Assembly (NCBI RefSeq): GCF_002288925.2
Contig: NW_022098031.1
Span: forward strand, 7,097,131 to 7,161,130
Length of the DNA: 64,000 nt
Direction of reading: 5' to 3'
Origin: Delphinapterus leucas
Taxonomy: Eukaryota; Chordata; Mammalia; Artiodactyla; Monodontidae
The notes below the pieces were generated by a model. The model saw only the letters and a list, made by a program, of their open reading frames with translations. It was not told the DNA's origin and did no database searches. Both the position numbers and the translations under genes were made by a program. This document shows, piece after piece, positions 12,190 through 23,656 of this stretch (its first letter is position 1; each line of letters begins with the position of its first letter).

Positions 12190-13360
12190 ATTGCTGAGTG
12201 GGTTCTCAATAAGGAATATCCCATGAGTCAACCTCATTCCCAGTCACCCTGGTAGTTGCTCAGTGGACAATATACAAAATAATACTCAGCAGAAAAGATA
12301 CTATGAATGGGATCCACAGCATGAGCTACTCACTAAAGCTGGTTTTTCTTCTACCACTGTTGAATATGCAGTCTGCCAAAAGCAGAGGTCAATACCTGGC
12401 CCACCCCAAAATAACATTATTTCCTAGGAAGACCAGCCAACTACCTGATGGCAGCTTGCTGACTTTGGAACCTCATTTTCTGGGGAGTGGTGATATGTCC
12501 TTTTGGAAAAACACCTATTCTGGGTACAGATTGTCTTCACTGCCTTCCATTTTCCTGCCAGCATCATCACTCACAGACTTATAGAATGCTTTATTTACCA
12601 TCACAGGGCACTACACAAATATTGTTTCTGCACAAGAAATGTGGCAAAGGGTTTAAGTCCATAACATTTATTTAGCTTACCAAATATCTCATTGTCCAGG
12701 ACCCTGATAGAATAATGGAATAAAGTTCTGAAAATTGTTACAGTGCCAGCTAAGAGAAAAAACTGTAAAGTTGGAGTGCTGTCTGATTGGATACAATATA
12801 TACTTTGAATCATCGAGAAATGTGTGGTGCTGTTCCTTCCATAGGCAGGGCACAAAGGTCTGGGAACCAAGGGTTGGAAGTAACTCTTTTCACAGCTGTA
12901 CCTATTAACCCACTTGAAGTGTTCTAGATACTCATCCCTGTAACCTTGAGCTGTTAGTCCTCAAGGGAAGAAAGCTTTCACCAAGGGTCACAACAATGTT
13001 TCCATTGAATTGGAAATTGAGACTGCCATTTTGCACTTCCCTTGTAGAACCAGCTGGATAAAAAGAATGAACTATTATGTTGTAAGGCTAGAGTAAGCCT
13101 GTGAATAATTCTATTACCAAGGAGAAATAAGACTGCTACTACACAATGGGACAAGAAGGATTATATCTCAACCCCAAGGTATTTATTAGAGCACCTCTAC
13201 TACTTCCAATCCACTGGGAAAACTTAACAGAAGACTACAGAAGCTCAGGACTACTAAAGACTTTGAACTTCAAGATCCCACTTCCAGGTTAAGAGCACTG
13301 TCTTTCCCATCAAAATTGATTTTTGAATACATTACAAATTGGGAGTTCCTAACAAAGAAT
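12190..13360 (+). mobile_element. Decayed ERVL-type endogenous retrovirus internal region (integrase end of pol)
   Basis: Resembles the mammalian ERVL pol 3' region on the plus strand. The frame 12303-12584 contains NTYSGYRLSSLP (about 12510-12545), similar to the integrase core around its second catalytic acidic residue. The acidic position appears to be Asn here. A WQ…D-G-like segment just upstream is in another frame, so at least one frameshift lies between. Later sequence (12770-12900 and 13000-13290) keeps the order of the ERVL region downstream of integrase. Many stops and indels; non-functional. Identified by recall only, so boundaries are approximate. Confidence 0.6.
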
Positions 13361-13603
13361 GAGTGGTGGGAAGAAGGAAGAAGCCATGAAATGTCTTCCA
13401 GACCTCTCTGCTTCTGGTGTTTCTCTACAAGTTGTTGTGTCTCCTTCAAGAAGGCCAGCTCCCACTGAGCAGTATTTGCTGTAGATGCAGTTTCTGCTCT
13501 TGAATTCTAGTGATAAATTTTGTTCCTTTACCCAAAAGGTTATGGTGATTTCCTACTATGAATTGCTAATCTCCAAATTGACACACTATTTACTGTTAGG
13601 CTT
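13361..13603 (+). mobile_element. Possible 3' LTR of the ERVL element
   Basis: Follows the ERVL-like internal region. Its end (ttgttcctttacccaaaagg then a tggtgatttcctactatg-like stretch) is reminiscent of old ERVL/MaLR LTR ends. No clean termini or duplication seen. Weak call. Confidence 0.3.
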
Positions 13604-13672
13604 TTAACATTTTAGGACATCTTTAACATCTTAACATTTTAGGACATCTTTAACATCTTAACATTTTAGGAC
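13604..13672. repeat. 27-bp tandem repeat, about 2.5 copies
   Basis: Units begin ttaacattttaggacatctt at 13604 and 13631, with a partial unit at 13658-13672. The copies are identical, which suggests a recent duplication. Confidence 0.95.
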
Positions 13673-13752
13673 CAGTTCCCCATATTAAATTTCACCTATT
13701 CAATTATCTGACATGCTCTCTCTTTTCCTTTCAGAAATTTGATAAAGAATTA

Positions 13753-14551
13753 GATGGGCATTTAGGTTGCTTCATGGCCTGGCTATTGTAAATAGTGCTG
13801 CAGTGAACATCGGGGTGCATGCATCCTTTCGAATTATAGTGTTCTCCGGATATATGCCCAGGAGTGGGATTGCTGGATCATATGGTAGCCCTATTTTTAG
13901 TTTTTTAAGCAACCTCCATACTGTTCTCCATAGTGGCTGTACCAATTTACATTCCCACCAACAGTGTAGGAGAGTTCCTTTTTCTCCACACTCTCTCTAG
14001 CATTTATTGTTTCTAGATTTTTTGATGATGGCCATTCTGACCAGTGTTAGGTGATACCTCATTTTGGTTTTGATTTGCATTTCTCTAATAATTAGTAATG
14101 TTGAGCATTTTTTCATGTGCTTTTTAGCCATCTGTATGTCTTCTTTGGAGAAATGTCTATTTAGATCTTCCTCTGTTTTTCGATTGTGTTTTTTTGTTTT
14201 TTTTTTTGATATTGAGCAGCATGGGCTGTTTGTATATTTTGGAGATTAACCCCTCGTCAGTTGCTTCTTTTCCAAATATTTTCTCCCATCCTGAGGGTTG
14301 TCTTTTCATTTTGTTTATGGTTTCCTTTGCTGTGCAAAAGCTTTTTAGTTAGGTCCCATTTTTTCATTTGTGTTTTTATTTTCATTACTCTAGGTGGTGG
14401 ATCAAAAAAGATCTTGCTGCAATTTATGTCAAAGAGTGTTCTGCCTATGTTTTCCTCTAAGAGTTTTATAGTATCCAGCCTTACATTTAGGTCTTTAATC
14501 CATTTTGAGTTTATTTTTGTGTATGGTGTTAGGGAGTGTTTTCATTCTTTT
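13753..14551 (-). mobile_element. Inverted 5' arm of a twin-primed L1 (ORF2 segment)
   Basis: Reads as L1 ORF2 on the minus strand (for example catgtgctttttagccatct and tttgctgtgcaaaagctttt). It has no 3' UTR or A-tail. Its left edge stops at the L1 point where the plus-strand arm at 15683 starts. The duplication aaagaatta at 13744-13752 is matched at 16188-16196 after the plus-strand arm's tail, so both arms belong to one insertion. The arm is split by the insertion at 14552-15652 and resumes at 15653-15682. Confidence 0.85.
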
Positions 14552-14689
14552 TTTCAGTGATAATACATGGTTTTATAGTAGCAGTAGTATATACAATTTA
14601 TAAATGAATGTACATATATTGGAGTGCAAGGTAAAATTACAATATTTTACTGATAGCATTCTGGGATCAGAACAGATTCAACTGTGTTA

Positions 14690-14998
14690 ATTTTCTTTTT
14701 CTAAGTAACAGCTTACCACAAACTTAACAACTTAAAACACACACATTTATTATCACACAGTTTCCATGGGTCATGAGTACTGGCATGATTTAGCTGTTTT
14801 CTCATCTGGAACCTCAACTAGAGAAGCATTCTGCTTCCAGACTCATTCAAGGCTTTTGGAGAACGTATGTCCTTGCAGTATTATGACTGAAGGAGGCTCT
14901 CAGGTCCCAGAAGCCTTCCTGCCATGTAGTGCTCTCCACAGACAGTTCACAGTATGGCTGTTTGCTTCTTCACAGCCAAAAGGAGAATCTCTCCGGCT
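14690..14998 (-). mobile_element. MLT1-like MaLR LTR fragment, minus strand
   Basis: Starts like reversed MLT1 (taccacaaacttaacaactt then aaaacacacacatttattat) and continues with the catctggaacctcaactaga…agaagc and cacagtatggctg-type MLT1 sequence. Truncated near 14998 where EMC1-related sequence begins. Confidence 0.65.
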
Positions 14999-15103
14999 CT
15001 AGTCAAAGGTGTTGCCTGCGGTGCCAACTCTCTGGTTCCATGGAGTCTGAGCCTGCAACGTGGTGTGTGCTGGGCTGGCAGCAGGTGGGGCCTAGGCTCC
15101 CAT

Positions 15104-15574
15104 ATGGCTGCACCCATAGGCTTTCGGTTTCTGGCTCTGGGCTTCCCTGCATATCCCTGCGGCTGCTATCTACAGAGACCAAATGGGCAAGTTTGGAGAC
15201 AGCGGTATTTTGAGGAAACTCAAGCTTGCTGTCTTGGAATTTTCCCTGGATTCAAAAAGTTGGTTGTAGCCACAGATAAGAATGAAGTTGCAGCATTAAA
15301 TTCTCAGACTGGGTAGATAATCTGGTGCCATGTTGATATGGGCACGGCAGAAAGGGCTGTAGACTCCATGCTGCTCCAAGAACTGGATGCAATCACTGGA
15401 TTGGTTGGAGGCCAAATCCTGCGTTGTTGGGAGACTAAAATTGGGGGCCCAAAGTGGGAGATTATCTAGGACAGTGGCAGTTTCCAGGCAGTTGGGTTGG
15501 TGGGTCTGCAGAAGTCAGTGAGGTACCTTGCAGTTCTGAAGACCACTCTTGCCCACTGTCACCTCTCTGGTGAG
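15104..15574 (+). pseudogene. EMC1: Partial EMC1 retropseudogene (N-terminal about 158 codons)
   Basis: EMC1 is the large luminal/membrane subunit of the ER membrane protein complex, which helps insert transmembrane proteins. From the ATG at 15104 the translation aligns with the EMC1 N-terminus as I know it: [37 protein letters not shown] and [19 protein letters not shown]. In-frame TAG stops sit at 15314-15316 and 15467-15469, and the signal-peptide region (15104-15190) is scrambled by apparent compensating indels. The segment is continuous over about 158 codons, so a retrocopy is likely. EMC1 similarity stops at ctctctg|gtgagc (15570-15576), which looks like a splice donor, so the source RNA may have kept an intron. 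Bases 15000-15103 may be EMC1 5' UTR. Confidence 0.88.
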
Positions 15575-15652
15575 CAAAGTCAGAAGCTAAAGTCCTAGAG
15601 CAACAGTGTTTGGCAGACAGCAGGCAGGACACAGGAACAAGCTTGGGTCTAA

Positions 15653-16187
15653 TTTCATTCTTTTACATGTAGCTGTCTATTTAATGGATAAAGAAGATGT
15701 GGTACATATATACAATGGAATATAACTCAGCCATAAAAAGGAATGAAATAATGCCATTTGAAGTGAATGGGTGGACCTAGAGATTGTCATACAGGAAGTG
15801 AAGTCAGAAAAAGAAAGACAAATATCGTATAATATTGCTTATACGTGGAATCTAGAAAAATGGTACAGATGAACTTATTTGCAAAGCAGAAATAGAGTCA
15901 CAGATGTAGAAAACAAATTTGTGGTTACCCAGGGGCGAAAGGGGAGTGGGATGAATTGGGAGATTGTGATTGACATATGTATACTACCTTATATAAAATG
16001 GATAACTAATGAGAACCTACTGTATAGCACCAGGAAATCCACTCAGTGTTCTGTGGTGACCTAAATGGGAAGGGAACATAAAAAAGACTGGATATATGTA
16101 TATGTATAACTGATTCACTTTGCTGTACAACAGAAACTAACACAACGTTGTAAAGCAACTATAGTCCAATAAAAAGTAAGAAAAAAG
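15653..16187 (+). mobile_element. Remainder of the twin-primed L1: short inverted piece, then plus-strand 3' arm
   Basis: Bases 15653-15682 (tttcattcttttacatgtag…) are the resumed minus-strand arm. From about 15683 (aatggataaagaagatgtgg) the sequence is plus-strand ORF2 end and 3' UTR, ending with gtccaataaaaagtaag and an A-rich tail. The duplication aaagaatta follows at 16188-16196. Confidence 0.85.
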
Positions 16188-16316
16188 AAAGAATTATAGG
16201 TAGGAGCACTCTCATGTTTCTTAAGCTAAAAACTCATTCTTCAACTTTATCCAGTGCCTTACAGTTGGTACTGGCTTTCTCTTAATATCATCAGTACTCT
16301 GTTTCACATTTTTAAG

Positions 16317-16381
16317 ATGGTCTTTTTATCAACTATATGCCAATACAAATTAATTAAAAATAAATAAATAAAATGATCTTT
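16317..16381 (+). mobile_element. Very short L1 3'-end insertion (about 45 bp)
   Basis: Bases 16328-16346 (atcaactatatgccaatac) resemble the last bases of an L1 3' end, followed by an A-rich tail (16347-16372). The flanks atggtcttt (16317-16325) and atgatcttt (16373-16381) differ at one base and are a likely target-site duplication. Confidence 0.6.
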
Positions 16382-17703
16382 CTGTATTTGCTGGCTTGAT
16401 AGGGGATGCTGAAGCGGCAGCAAAATGAGTGGTAAGAATCAGAAACCAAAACCTAACTTCAAGCCCAGTCTTTAAAAGTGAAGGTTATAAAGGCTCTGCT
16501 GTTACATAGAAAAGTGCTTAAGATATAATGCTCAGTGGAATAAAAAAAGAACCAAAAAGTTAAACATATAGTACAATTCCAACTTAAGAGCTGGAATTAC
16601 TTGAATAATACTCTAAGTGTAATATACACTTAAATGGAAACATACAAAAATGACATAGTAATGAAATTATGGATATTATTTGGTACTTTGATTTCAGAGT
16701 TTCATATTGCATTATGAAATATTCATATCAAAATATACAATGATAGAGGCATTCAGCTTTTCAGTATTTTCAAACACATAACATACCTGCATTTATTTTT
16801 ATAAGTATTTTTGCGCTATTATTTTAGTTTTCTTAAAAAGATCATAAGTTACAGGCATGTTTAAGTCACATTGGTTAAAATATTTTATTTATAATATTTT
16901 GTGTTCATATCAATTGAATAAATTCTACTCTGTTTAAAATATCAGTAAACTTATTTATAGCATAATTATTGTAATAGTAACTAATTATACCTATCGTCTT
17001 CTGAAATCTTCTTGAACCTGCAGAATTTTAGCTATAGACAATATATTTTACAAAAAAAACTTCTAAGTTTCACAGCTATGTTTTGACAAAAGAGCCAAAC
17101 TTATAGATAAGAATTTAGAATAGGTTCTGTAAAGAATACACCTTCTGTTAGACAAGATTAAAAATAAATCTGTAGCTTTGGGAATGATCTCTTTCCTTCA
17201 ACTACTATTTGTAGTATTTTAGAATTTCATAATATAAAAATACAGAATATAATTCCCTTTTTTTCAAATAAATTCAATATAAATTTAATAATACAGTTTG
17301 AGCAATGTGTTGTTAATTAGAGCTATTATGATATTTTAAGGATGTTATCTGAATGTATTTTCACTGTATACTAAGCACAGTGGTTTACTTTGTGGTAGCA
17401 TTCTTCCAAATACTTAGAGCAAAGAAAAAGAGCAGATTTTTTTTTAAAAAGGTTAAATGCCTACCAAGAAACTAATATTATAATATATTCTTGTGCCACT
17501 AAATAAGTGCCCATCCAAGTGGACCTCCTTCTAGAGATGGCATTCAGCCAAATTGATATTCAAAACCTAGCTTAATGTTCAGAATAATATTAATGTAGCT
17601 ATGAAATGATAAATGATAGAATATGACCACATGTTGCTCATTGGCATTTGATAAGCTACAGAATAAACAACCTAAGTCATTACTTACAGTTCTTTTCCCC
17701 ATC

Positions 17704-17735
17704 TTACATATACACACACAAACACACACACAATA
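17704..17735. repeat. CA-rich microsatellite
   Basis: Interrupted (CA)n run (acatatacacacacaaacac…). Confidence 0.85.
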
Positions 17736-18321
17736 CATACCTCACACATAATCAAAGCCAAAAGAATTTCATTATATTAACTTACAAAACTAACCATTTT
17801 AAAATTGAAGTTAAATTATACATCTTCTTCCTGAGAACTTCTTTTTCTGAAACTGTTTTAGTTGACTTGAACAGTTTAAATGTTTGACTTTTTGAACACT
17901 TTTTCAACCCAGAAGATTTTATGTAAATCGTATCCAGATTAGAAGCATTATATTAAATGCAAATTTTTGGAAAACTAAATTATTGAAGAAATATAATACT
18001 AAGATAAAGACAGTGAATATCTTAACTAGGTGCAAAGTAATCGAAGTTGCCGATACCTTGTCATTTGTATAGATATTGTTTCTTTTCTTTTGGTTCTGTG
18101 TGCTTGCCTTTTACTTTGCATTTATGTTTTGGATTTTTTTGGCTATTAAAAATAATTGGTATCTTAAGCCTTGCATTATAGTCTGAGCTGACTGACTGGA
18201 GATTATACTGGTAACTTTTGCTGTGTTTGTGGCTACTTGACTATTTTCAAACATAATTCTCAGAAGAAAAACTGTATTTCACATTGAAAATATGTGCTCA
18301 GGGTCACATATAAGTAAAATA

Positions 18322-18720
18322 ATATTCTGCTATCTATTGCCGAGTAACAACCCATTCCAAAACTTAATGGTGTAAAACAGCAACTGTTGGTCAGAAATTT
18401 AGGTAAGGCACTGTGGAAACAGCTTGTCTCTGTTCCATGATATCTAGGAACCAAGCAGAAAGAGCAGCCCTATTTGGATCATGTTGATCTCATGATAAAG
18501 GAAAACAGTAGGGAAGGTGGTATCAACACTCTGGGAAAGGTATGCTGTGGTTCACAAATGTGCTCAGCTTTGCTCACATGTCATTGTATAATACAAGTCA
18601 CCTGGATAAAGCCACCTTTAATGGAGAGGGGACGAATGCATCCCCAGCAGAAGCACTGCTAGTCACATGGTAATGGGCAAGAATGCACAATTATTTGGTC
18701 TCATTAACATCCGTATCTTA
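18322..18720 (-). mobile_element. MLT1-like LTR fragment, minus strand
   Basis: Begins ctattgccgagtaacaaccc … aaaacttaatggtgtaaaac, the pattern of a reversed MaLR LTR, and ends near agtcacatggtaatgggcaa / ggtctcattaacatc, also LTR-like. The subfamily is not determined. Confidence 0.5.
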
Positions 18721-19059
18721 GACTGTATCTCATATTAACATCTGTATGTTTCAATCTCTCCAGATAATTCTTAAGATCACAGAGCTTTAGAGGCTACTGT
18801 TCTAGGCTCAACCTCTAAACAAACTAAAAAAAATCACAGATATTTTACAAAGCATTTCTTTGAGCCAACTCCATTTGCTATCTAAATGCTACCCATAGAT
18901 TCATGAGTAAGCCTTTGCCAATGAAAACAATAACATACAAATTATAAATCTTTCATAATGGAAAATGATGACTGATGTTGATTTCCACACTCACCTCTCA
19001 GATCAAACTGGCAATTACCAAACAGCTGTCTCAGAACACTACAGGTTTTCGGAGGGAGA

Positions 19060-19100
<41 letters not shown>

Positions 19101-20417
19101 TGGTGTGTAAGCAAATATTTATCTGTGGCTACTTACTTTAATTGCAGCTGCTTAGTCCCAACAAATGGTGGTTCAACTGAAAAGCAGAGGAAGGGCTGTA
19201 GGAATGAAGAGTGTCCGACTCTCTGAGAATGTGAGTAAAAATGGAAATGCAAAGTATTCTTCACATTGAATAATGACAATCTAATGAAAGATGCTAATGA
19301 TGAGGTTGTCCACAGTATTGTTTGGTTATCGTTAACAAATCACATTATCTTCCCCTTTCTCTGTAGCAATCAGTCTCCTGAAGCAAACTACATGGTAAAT
19401 TCTTTTGACAGAATGCAATTCTTTTTCTTCATTTCCTCCTTAACTCTATAATGAAATCCTAATGAATACCAAAGGTTTCTGTGAGTAGTACAATAATCAT
19501 CTATTGTATTACTGATTGAAAGGAACTTGCTGCATATTCAGAGAGATATAAAGAATCTGATTTTCAGACAAATAGTTCTGATAGGCAGATTCAGGACAAA
19601 TCTAAATTGTGTTTAATTATGCTACTGCGCAGTGTTCTTATAACGGTTTTTCACATGTCAAGTTAATATCCTTAAAATCTTTAAGTACTATTCTAACGTG
19701 TAGAGTCTATTTCCTGATTAGCTACATACATTATAATATTATTTCTACATCTTAGCACTCTGGGAATAATGACATAATGGTAGTCTAGGAAGTCAAAATA
19801 TTGTCCTAAATAAAATCTTTAGAGATAACGTTTTGGAACATGTATGCTTATAGGGAGGGGTACTCTTCTAGCATTAATTTGATGGCCTTTCTAACAATGA
19901 AAATATTTTTGTTTTCATGCACGCAATTGCCTACAGGTTTAAACTCGGTTTTGTAAAGGAAGCGCATACATATTATGAAAAATGTGCTGTTTCAAGTATG
20001 TTTGTTATGGCATTCCCAACCTAATGAATGGCTTGCTGTAGCCAAGAGCTTGAGGCCCCTAACCTGAACACGTGTATATATATTTCATCATGTGTGCTCA
20101 CTGTACCTTTACAATGTTAACGGAGAAAAACATGAACGCATTTAAAAAGTTTGACCTAGAAGAGAAAATGAAAGTGATTTTTAAAACTTAGATTTCAAAA
20201 TAAATTCAGTTGAAAAATTATTGCTACATGGCACACAGCTAATAGTTTACTGGAAATTTTTGGCCTAATTGCATTCTATGTCTTTGTAGTCAGTAGCCTC
20301 AAAATATAATTTTCTTGAATTTTCACCTTTTGGTGCTCTTTTCATTTTTTTATTAGTTCCTTTTTTTAATCCATCTGATATGTCTGACTAAATATATCTT
20401 TTTAAAATTTGATTTGA
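18721..20417. other. Unannotated interval with a TG microsatellite
   Basis: No gene seen. The (TG)n at 19061-19099 creates short artefactual ORFs. Confidence 0.5.
19061..19099. repeat. (TG)19 microsatellite
   Basis: Uninterrupted tg dinucleotides for 39 bases. Confidence 0.98.
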
Positions 20418-20930
20418 TTTTTTTTAAACATCTTTATTGGAGTATAATTTCTTTACAATGGTGTGTTAGTTTGTGCTGTATAAAAAAGTGAATCACCTAC
20501 ACATATACATATATCCCCATATCTCTTCCCTCTTGCATCTCCCTCCCACCCTGCCTATCCCACCCCTCTAGATGGTCGCAAAGCACCGAGCTGATCTCCC
20601 TGGGCTATGCAGCTGCTTCCCACTAGCTATCTGTTTTACATTTGGTAGTGTATATAGGTCCATGCCACTCTCTCACTTCATCCCACCTTACCCTTCGCCC
20701 TCCCCGTGTCCTCCAGTCTGTTCTCTACATCTGCGTCTTTATTCCTGTCCTGCCCCTATGTTCTTCATAACCATTTTTTTTCTTTAGATTCCATATATAT
20801 GTGTTACCATATGGTATTTGTTTTTCTCTTTCTGACTTACTTCACTCTGTATGACAGACTCTAGGTCCATCCACCTGACTACAAAATACTCAATTTTGTT
20901 TCTTTTTATGGCTTAGCCTGTCATGGAAAA
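20418..20930 (-). mobile_element. 5'-truncated L1 3' end, minus strand
   Basis: Starts with T-run and aaacatctttattggagtat (reversed L1 3' terminus), passes a C-rich tract (20541-20566, the reversed G-rich 3' UTR element) and ends in the ORF2 3' end (gactctaggtccatccacct, tttttatggct). No clear target-site duplication. Confidence 0.9.
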
Positions 20931-21424
20931 CTACCCTTTTTTCCCCAAACAATCACAAAATTTAACAAGGCTTGGTGGAAAAGAAAATGGGACAAATGAT
21001 CCAATGAAAGGTCTTTCATTTGAGCTACTTGCTATTTTGCTGTTTCACACTTGTCAGTTTCTTTAAATTGCAAAATGAATGACACTGTATATGAGATCAG
21101 CTATCAATATAGTTTATCAATACCTTTTTAGCTTGATTTTGTGATTAATCTACCATCTTGAAACCACAGGTCATTCACTTAAAGTTTTAAGTGGTGTATC
21201 TTCTGTGATTACTCTGATTTGATTCCACAATTTTCAAATCCTGAGGTCAAGTGATAGAATCAATATAGGAAAAAATATATACAATTTTCTTTCCAAAACT
21301 ATTTCTTCTAAGTTGTCTTGTCAGATTTGTATACTTGTGTAGGACATAAACATAATATACAGCAACAAATACTGTAAGGTACACTTTGATTGAGGAAATA
21401 ATGATGCCTTATATAATTAAGAAG
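20931..21424. other. Unannotated interval
   Basis: No gene or repeat recognised. Confidence 0.5.
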
Positions 21425-21435
21425 AATGAATTCAA

Positions 21436-21548
21436 GGGATTTCTCTTGCAGTCCAGTGGTTAGGACTCCACACTTTCACTGTAGAGGGCCCGGGTTTAGT
21501 CCGTGGCGGGGAAACTAATATCCTGCAAGCCACGGTGTGGCCAAAAAA
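21436..21548 (+). mobile_element. Older short CHR-related SINE
   Basis: tRNA-like head (ggatttctcttgcagtccag tggttaggactcc), B-box-like gggtttagtccgtgg, and the end caagccacggtgtggcc plus A-run. More diverged than the main SINE family here. The flanks aatgaattcaa (21425-21435) and aatgaagtcaa (21549-21559) are a duplication with one difference. Confidence 0.85.
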
Positions 21549-21559
21549 AATGAAGTCAA

Positions 21560-22594
21560 AATGAGCCACCTAAAATTGGTCTTGGATTTTGGGATTTTGA
21601 AGGGATAAATTAAAACTCACTATACAAATACATGAATTATCAGATACTCATAAAAGAAGAGGTTAATCATCTTTAAAGGGGTGTCTGAGAACTACAAAAG
21701 CACTGAAGTATAATCAAGGTGATGAGGGTATAATCTACGGTCAGTACTAGAATATGATTGTAATTAAGAAAGGTGGAACCCAATCAACTCTATTATAAAC
21801 TATCAAAAGAAAGCAAGTATCTAGAGTAAAATACATGAAAAGATAATTTAAAGAAGTGAAAATACAAATGACTAATGAATAAAGTTTCAAGTTCAGCTAG
21901 TAACTTAATTAAAATAATAGTGAGATGTCATTTTTACCTATCAAATTGTCAAAGATTATGAATAGGGTAATACCAAATGTCTGCAAATTTCAACAAGAAA
22001 ATTTATCTTATGCATTTCTGGTGGCATGTAAAGTTTTGTCTATTCCGGAATGCAGTTAGTATGTATAACTTTTAAATATATTTATAATATTTTGATTAAA
22101 TCCACTTTTAAGAAGTTATTCTATGATGAGAGTGTCCTAAAGGTGATAATAATAATAAAATGTATAAATAATGAAAATATCAAAAGTAGGAAACCGATGA
22201 AATATATTTTCTAATGTGATGGATAATTAGTCTTTAATTATGTTTTTGGAGAACTTAAGGACATGTCAAGTAAGAAAAACAATGTATAAAAATGTGCATG
22301 TGTATTCAATTATGTTTTTCATTACATACATCTATATGCATGGAAAAATGCTAGTAGGAAATATTAAAATGTTAAGGGTTATATTTATATTCTGAAATTG
22401 CAGTTAATGCTTATTATTAACGTATATATAATGGTTAGGCAATAATGATTTACATTTACTTAGTATTCTTTACAAATAATTTTCCAAACTTTATGTAGCT
22501 CTCTGGGACTTGTTTTTTTAAAAAAATAACAATGGTAATATGATTTAATCACATTGTTGTGTGTAATTATAGTTCATCTCTTTTTATTGCTCAT
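21560..22594. other. Unannotated AT-rich interval
   Basis: Nothing recognised. Confidence 0.5.
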
Positions 22595-22731
22595 ACCAGT
22601 TGGGTTTTGCTATATAACAACCATCCCAAAACGTATTGGCTTCAAAGAGCAATCACATACTAGCTCACTGTTCTTTGGGTCAACAACTTAGGTTGAGTTC
22701 CAACAGGCAGTACCTATGCTGGTTGCACAGT

Positions 22732-22765
<34 letters not shown>

Positions 22766-23105
22766 GCAGCTGCAATCAGCTCATAGTTTTATTTGGAGTG
22801 TGGTTGTTCTAGTGGCATTCTCTACTTGTTTGATGATAGTACTGGCGGTTAGTAGGTGATGGCTGTCAGCTCGGGGTGATAGAGTTAACTGGAACACGTG
22901 TCTCCAGTAGGTTAGCCTGGGCTTAAACACACAGTGGCAGTTGCAAGTTTTCTGTGAAAAGCACTTTTTAAGTTTCTGCTTGCATCACATTTGCTATCAT
23001 CTTATTGGCCAAAGCACGTGCTCCAGAGTCAGCATGCAAAGGTACTAAACAAGGACGAGTCTAAGGAGGAATAAACAAAATTAGGGACCATTACTGCTAA
23101 AAAGT
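22595..23105 (-). mobile_element. MLT1-like LTR fragment, minus strand, with microsatellite
   Basis: Begins ttttgctatataacaaccat cccaaaacgtattggctt, an LTR pattern like that at 18322, and ends in cttattggccaaagcacgtg … attagggaccattactg. A (CA)16 run interrupts it at 22733-22764. Subfamily uncertain. Confidence 0.5.
22733..22764. repeat. (CA)16 microsatellite
   Basis: Perfect CA run. Confidence 0.97.
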
Positions 23106-23656
23106 ACCAGACCCTTCAATTTTATTCCATATATACCACAATTTACTTATCCTGTTTACAGATATTTAGATGGTTTCTGGGATTTGTTGTTATGAATACG
23201 GTTATTAGGAATGCTTCTGTATATGTGTACTGTTCTTGGTGCAAAAAATCCTTCAAGATATAACTAAGAGGGGAACTGCTGGGAAAGTATGTGAATAGTC
23301 AGTTGTATAGGATAATGCCATCTTTTCCCCAAATTATACTCTCACTGGCAATGGGCAAGACAGAAAATTGAAACACATCATCACCAAAACTCACTGCAGT
23401 TGAAAAAAAAATAAGACTATTTTGTCTTCAATATTGAAAAATAACAAATTACAATATAACAAGTATAATTTTAGTTATATAGGGAATAGGCTATGTGAAA
23501 CTTAGAGAATATGAATGTTAGTGTATATAATTGCTTGCTCAGCTATTATTCATTCACAAACATCTGTTAAGTACTTAACAGGACACTGTGTTAAGGGATA
23601 AAGACATATTTTTTTAAAAAGGAATGATCCTTGCCTTCAAGGATGTAATGATTAAT
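23106..23656. other. Unannotated interval
   Basis: Nothing recognised. Confidence 0.5.

Larger units (their letters stand above)
14552..15652. mobile_element. 1.1 kb insertion inside the L1 carrying MLT1 and EMC1 sequence
   Basis: Bracketed by the exact 12-mer tttcattctttt at 14540-14551 and 15653-15664. L1 sequence continues past the right copy (acatgtagctgtc). The right copy also has tctaa upstream that fits the L1, while the left copy seems to have lost about 5 bp. The insert holds 140 bp of unassigned sequence, an MLT1-like LTR in reverse, and an EMC1 pseudogene in forward orientation. No A-tail is visible at its right end; a short T-run sits at the left edge. Confidence 0.7.
16197..18321. 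other. Mostly unannotated AT-rich DNA
   Basis: Apart from the tiny L1 at 16328-16372 and a CA-rich microsatellite at 17704-17735, no gene or clear repeat is recognised. Confidence 0.5.

Noticed and set aside
12303..12584. 93-codon ORF
   Set aside because: Part of the decayed ERVL pol region, not an independent gene.
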